Part shown: positions 61,377-64,000 of the stretch, in pieces
How positions within the stretch are numbered: the stretch's first letter is position 1
How the letters are laid out: every line of letters begins with the position of its first letter
Origin: Pseudomonas taiwanensis
GTDB lineage: Bacteria > Pseudomonadota > Gammaproteobacteria > Pseudomonadales > Pseudomonadaceae
NCBI RefSeq assembly: GCF_013393345.1
Contig: NZ_QJRF01000031.1
Coordinates: forward strand, 1 to 64,000
DNA length: 64,000 nt
Direction of reading: 5' to 3'
The notes under the pieces: generated by a model
What the model was told of the DNA's origin: nothing
Databases searched by the model: none
The model's input: only the letters and a program-made list of their open reading frames with translations
Position numbers and translations under genes: made by a program

Positions 61377-63059
61377 TCAGTCCGGCAGGGCGATGGGGCC
61401 GAGTTCGGCGAAGCAGTCGCCGGGGCCGGGGTTCTCGGGCGAGGTGCTGCCACCGAAGTGCTTCATGATGCCCCAGACCGCGTTGAGCGAGGTCTGCACC
61501 GCGCCTTCCACCCAGGCCGGGGTCCAGGACACGTCGTCACCGGCGATGAAGATGCCGCGCTGTTCGGCGGGCATGTCGTCCTGCACGAAGTGCGCGTACA
61601 TGCGCTGGTTGTAGCGGTAGTGGCCCGGCAGCGCGCCCTTGAAGGCGCCGAGGAAGTGCGGGTCGGACTCCCAGGAAATGGTGATCGGGTCGCCGATGAT
61701 GTGGCCGGCGATGTCCACGTCCGGGTAGATCTTCTTCAGCGCATCCAGGGCCAGCTTCACGCGCTTCTCCACCGGGTGCGGCAGCATTTTCAGCGCGTCG
61801 CTCATCCACGAGTAGGACAGGCAGATCACGCCCGGTTTGTCGTCGCCGTTGTCGAACAGGTAGGTGCCGCGAGTGAGGCGGTCGGTGAGGGTCATGCTCA
61901 GGGTGTCGCGGCCGGTTTCCGGATTCTTGTCCTTCCAGAACGGGCGGTCGACCATCACGAAGGTCTTGGACGACTGCATGTAGCGGGTGCGGTCCAGGGC
62001 CATCCACATCTTCTGCGAGAACAGCGATTCCTCGCACTCGATCTGGGTGGTCAGCAGCCAGCTCTGGCAGGTGGCGAGCACGGCAGCGTAATGGCGGGTG
62101 TCACCCCAGTTGTCGGTGACGGCGAGGCTGCCATCGGCGGCCCGGGCGATGCGCTTCACGCCTGGACGCGGGGCGCCGTTGTGCAGGGACGCGAGGCTGG
62201 TGCCCGCCGGCCAATGCACGCATTTCTCGGGGACGTGGCGCCAGATGCCCATGGGAACCTGTTGCACGCCGCCGACGATCAGGTGCTGGTTGTCGTCGCA
62301 GGCGGTCATCACCACGCGGAAGATTTCCAACATCGAGTTGGGGAAGTCCGAGTCCCAGCCGCCGGTGCCGAAGCCCACCTGACCGAACACTTCGCGGTGA
62401 TGGAAGGACAGCTTGGCGAAAGCCTTGGAGCTGGCCACGAAGTCGTAGAAGGTGCGGTCGTCCCACAGCGGTACCAGGGTGTCCCACAGCTCCTTCAGGC
62501 GTTTCACATCGCGGTCGCGGATGGCCTGCTGGATGTCGCCGAAGCGGGCGCCGTCCTCCAGCGCATCGGCCCAGGCGTCGGCCACTTCCTGGAACAGCGC
62601 CGGCAGGTCGGCCATCTTCTCGGCGTAGTAGGTCTTGCCTTCGAGATCGATCACCGTGCTGCCCGAAGCTGGGGTCAGCGGGTTGGGGAAGGGCTGGGTC
62701 TTGAGGCCGAGCATGTCCACGTAGTGGTAGAAGGCGGTGGAGGACGCCGGGAAACGCATGCCGCCCAGCTCCGCGATGATGCCGTCGGTGCCTTCGAAGG
62801 TCTGCGAACGCAGGCGCCCGCCCATTTTCGAAGCTTCGTACACCACGGGTTTCAGGCCCAGCTTCATCAACTCGTAAGCCGCCACCAGCCCGGCGATACC
62901 GGCGCCGACGATGGCCACCTCGGCACCATGCTGTTCGGCCGGGATGCTCCCCAGGCCCGCAGGATGTTCGATCCAGTCATCGAAGGCGAAGGGGAAGTCC
63001 GGACCGAAGATGGTGATGGGTTTCTTGCCGTCGGCGGGGTGGCGATTGTTGTTGTTCAT
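61377..63059 (-). CDS. davB: L-lysine 2-monooxygenase
   Basis: The 560-aa FAD enzyme of the amine-oxidase superfamily converts L-lysine to 5-aminovaleramide. The Rossmann motif is VAIVGAGIAGLVAAYELMKLGLKP (about 50-73), followed by YEASKMGGRLRS. GGWDSDFPNSMLEIFRVV and the C-terminal GDDVSWTPAWVEGAVQTSLNAVWG agree with the recalled P. putida DavB of the same length. AAGGTCCAGC precedes the ATG. Downstream davT/davD are not in the window. Confidence 0.94.
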   Translation of the reverse strand: MNNNNRHPADGKKPITIFGPDFPFAFDDWIEHPAGLGSIPAEQHGAEVAIVGAGIAGLVAAYELMKLGLKPVVYEASKMGGRLRSQTFEGTDGIIAELGGMRFPASSTAFYHYVDMLGLKTQPFPNPLTPASGSTVIDLEGKTYYAEKMADLPALFQEVADAWADALEDGARFGDIQQAIRDRDVKRLKELWDTLVPLWDDRTFYDFVASSKAFAKLSFHHREVFGQVGFGTGGWDSDFPNSMLEIFRVVMTACDDNQHLIVGGVQQVPMGIWRHVPEKCVHWPAGTSLASLHNGAPRPGVKRIARAADGSLAVTDNWGDTRHYAAVLATCQSWLLTTQIECEESLFSQKMWMALDRTRYMQSSKTFVMVDRPFWKDKNPETGRDTLSMTLTDRLTRGTYLFDNGDDKPGVICLSYSWMSDALKMLPHPVEKRVKLALDALKKIYPDVDIAGHIIGDPITISWESDPHFLGAFKGALPGHYRYNQRMYAHFVQDDMPAEQRGIFIAGDDVSWTPAWVEGAVQTSLNAVWGIMKHFGGSTSPENPGPGDCFAELGPIALPD

Positions 63060-63143
63060 GCTGGACCTTGAAGGCTTGTGGGAGAGCGGCCCGTTGGGCG
63101 CGGTGGGGCCATTCTAGGGAGCGTCGTTTTCGTCCATAAGACG

Positions 63144-63205
63144 CAAAGTGTCGTCATTTGGAGCGCTGGTAATACAAAGTGACGATAGAAAAGTTAATAG
63201 TGACG
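63144..63205. promoter_or_regulatory. Three direct half-sites in the davB / AraC gap
   Basis: CAAAGTGTCG (63144), CAAAGTGACG (63175) and AATAGTGACG (63196) recur in the same orientation at 31- and 21-base spacing, that is about three and two helical turns. An inverted CCAAATGACG lies at 63152-63161. AraC-type regulators bind such phased direct repeats; the PAS-AraC protein encoded next door is the obvious candidate. Confidence 0.55.
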
Positions 63206-63256
63206 AATATGCTTCACGCGTCCCTTCCTCAGGCTAGTCGCGGAGAGAAGAAGCCG

Positions 63257-63283
63257 TAGGCTGAGCTTGCTCGCGAAGGGCTG
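63257..63283. repeat. R4 half-element remnant, copy c
   Basis: GTAGGCTGAGCTTGCTCGCGAAGGG retains one arm of the R4 palindrome; the second arm is missing. Confidence 0.6.
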
Positions 63284-63298
63284 CACCTGCCCATGGCG

Positions 63299-64000
63299 CT
63301 ATCTGCTGGCCGCGGTCGCTTGCCGATACTGCCGGGGTGTGAACCCGGTCAGCAGCTTGAACTGCCGGCTGAATGCGCTGTGGTCGGTGTAGCCGCACTG
63401 CAGGGCGACTTCCGTGATCGGCAGATCGGTCTGCAACAGGCGATGGGCGTGCTCGAGCCGCACCTTGTTGATCATCTGTCGTGGCGTCAGGTGGAACACA
63501 CGCTTGCAGTAGCGTTCCAGTTGGGCGACGGAGATGCCGGCGATCCGCGTCAGCGTGTCCAGGGTGATGGGCTCGTGGAAGTGCGTGCGGATGTGCTCGT
63601 CCACTGCGGCGAGACGCTCATAGGCCGGGTGCGTATGGCTCGCGGACTGCAGATCCATCGAGATGCCCGCCAGGCCGATGATCTCGCCTGCGCGACTATG
63701 CAGGGGGCGCTTGTGCGTCAGGCACCAGCCCGGCTCCCGGCTGCCATACAGGTGCAGTTCCAATTGGTCTTCCAACACCTGGCCCTGTTCCAGCACCCGC
63801 CGGTCCTGCTCGGTGTAGCCAGGGCCGAATTGTGCGGGGAACACCTCGGCGCTGGTCTTGCCCAGAAGAGGCTTCACGCCACAGCGCTGGACCAGCGTGC
63901 GATTGGCCATTACGTAACGGGCCTGGGCGTCCTTGATGAAGATCGCCGCGCTGGAGATCGCATCCAGCATCGGCAGCAGCATCTGCACGCTCGCCAGCAG
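63299..64000 (-). CDS. PAS-AraC transcriptional regulator (5' end outside window)
   Basis: At least 230 residues are visible. A PAS domain (about 10-110: AISSAAIFIKDAQARYVMANRTLVQRCG, with ISMDLQ closing the fold) precedes an AraC HTH (about 130-225: ITLDTLTRIAGISVAQLERYCKRVF and VALQCGYTDHSAFSRQF). The first in-window start (GTG at 63988) is not convincing and the frame is open to the window edge, so the gene probably begins beyond 64000. It lies just downstream of davB in the leftward direction's upstream region and is likely the lysine-catabolism regulator. Confidence 0.88.
   Translation of the reverse strand: MLASVQMLLPMLDAISSAAIFIKDAQARYVMANRTLVQRCGVKPLLGKTSAEVFPAQFGPGYTEQDRRVLEQGQVLEDQLELHLYGSREPGWCLTHKRPLHSRAGEIIGLAGISMDLQSASHTHPAYERLAAVDEHIRTHFHEPITLDTLTRIAGISVAQLERYCKRVFHLTPRQMINKVRLEHAHRLLQTDLPITEVALQCGYTDHSAFSRQFKLLTGFTPRQYRQATAASR

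Noticed and set aside
60951-63071. 706-aa open frame antisense to davB and davA
   Set aside because: Shadow frame across two well-supported genes.

Overview
The window is a contiguous, high-GC, gene-dense bacterial chromosome segment that reads as a Pseudomonas of the P. aeruginosa group, though not P. aeruginosa itself. The reasons are the soxBDAG-purU-fdhA operon, creBCD, bioBFHCD, davBA, an rsmY-type sRNA with a GacA box, PsrA- and BirA-type operators, and several families of short Pseudomonas-style extragenic palindromes. No tRNA, rRNA, CRISPR array, transposase or phage gene was seen. Locus-tag comparisons with P. aeruginosa PAO1 are from memory and are marked as such.

Region 1 (1-17,600) is a one-carbon / methylamine catabolic block. 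It runs from the end of an L-serine dehydratase gene and an internally shortened GlxA/AraC regulator into a creatinine cassette: creatinase, a putative creatine transporter with a small coupled leader ORF, creatininase, and an NCS1 permease. A second GlxA/AraC regulator follows, then glyA-soxB-soxD-soxA-soxG-purU-fdhA. Read as a pathway this gives creatinine -> creatine -> sarcosine + urea -> glycine + one-carbon unit -> serine -> pyruvate, with formaldehyde oxidised to formate and 10-formyl-THF hydrolysed. The creatinase and creatininase promoters share a gapless 55-bp element. The cassette is bracketed by two copies of a 94-bp dispersed palindrome.

Region 2 (17,600-34,730) holds a DUF1704/MATCAP-like putative metallopeptidase, a DUF2780 exported protein, an acyltransferase, a retropepsin-like zinc-protease-family protein, creB-creC, a CBS-domain protein, creD, a GST, a Vgb-like beta-propeller, an exonuclease plus a DUF294/CBS/cNMP signalling protein, a receiver protein with Glu in place of the phospho-acceptor Asp, a two-thioesterase + TetR operon with a perfect operator, and an NCS1 permease.

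Region 3 (35,060-47,870) is housekeeping: glcB, a GNAT protein, a GcvR-like ACT protein, rarD, a YihE/SrkA kinase, modE, comF, and the BirA-controlled bioB-bioF-bioH-bioC-bioD operon.

Region 4 (48,000-64,000) carries three paralogous ~600-residue acyl-CoA dehydrogenases (the first with a PsrA box), a GGDEF protein between the first two, an endonuclease I, the rsmY sRNA, a divergent LysR and a tightly coupled MOSC / 79-aa / class III aminotransferase / glutamine amidotransferase operon. It ends with davB-davA (lysine monooxygenase pathway) and a PAS-AraC regulator running off the window.

Four dispersed repeat families are present, here called R1 (GTGGGGGCGAATTCATTCGC ends), R2 (CCCTCTCCC / GGGAGAGGG), R3 (GTAGG-TGG type) and R4 (GTAGGAGCGAGC).
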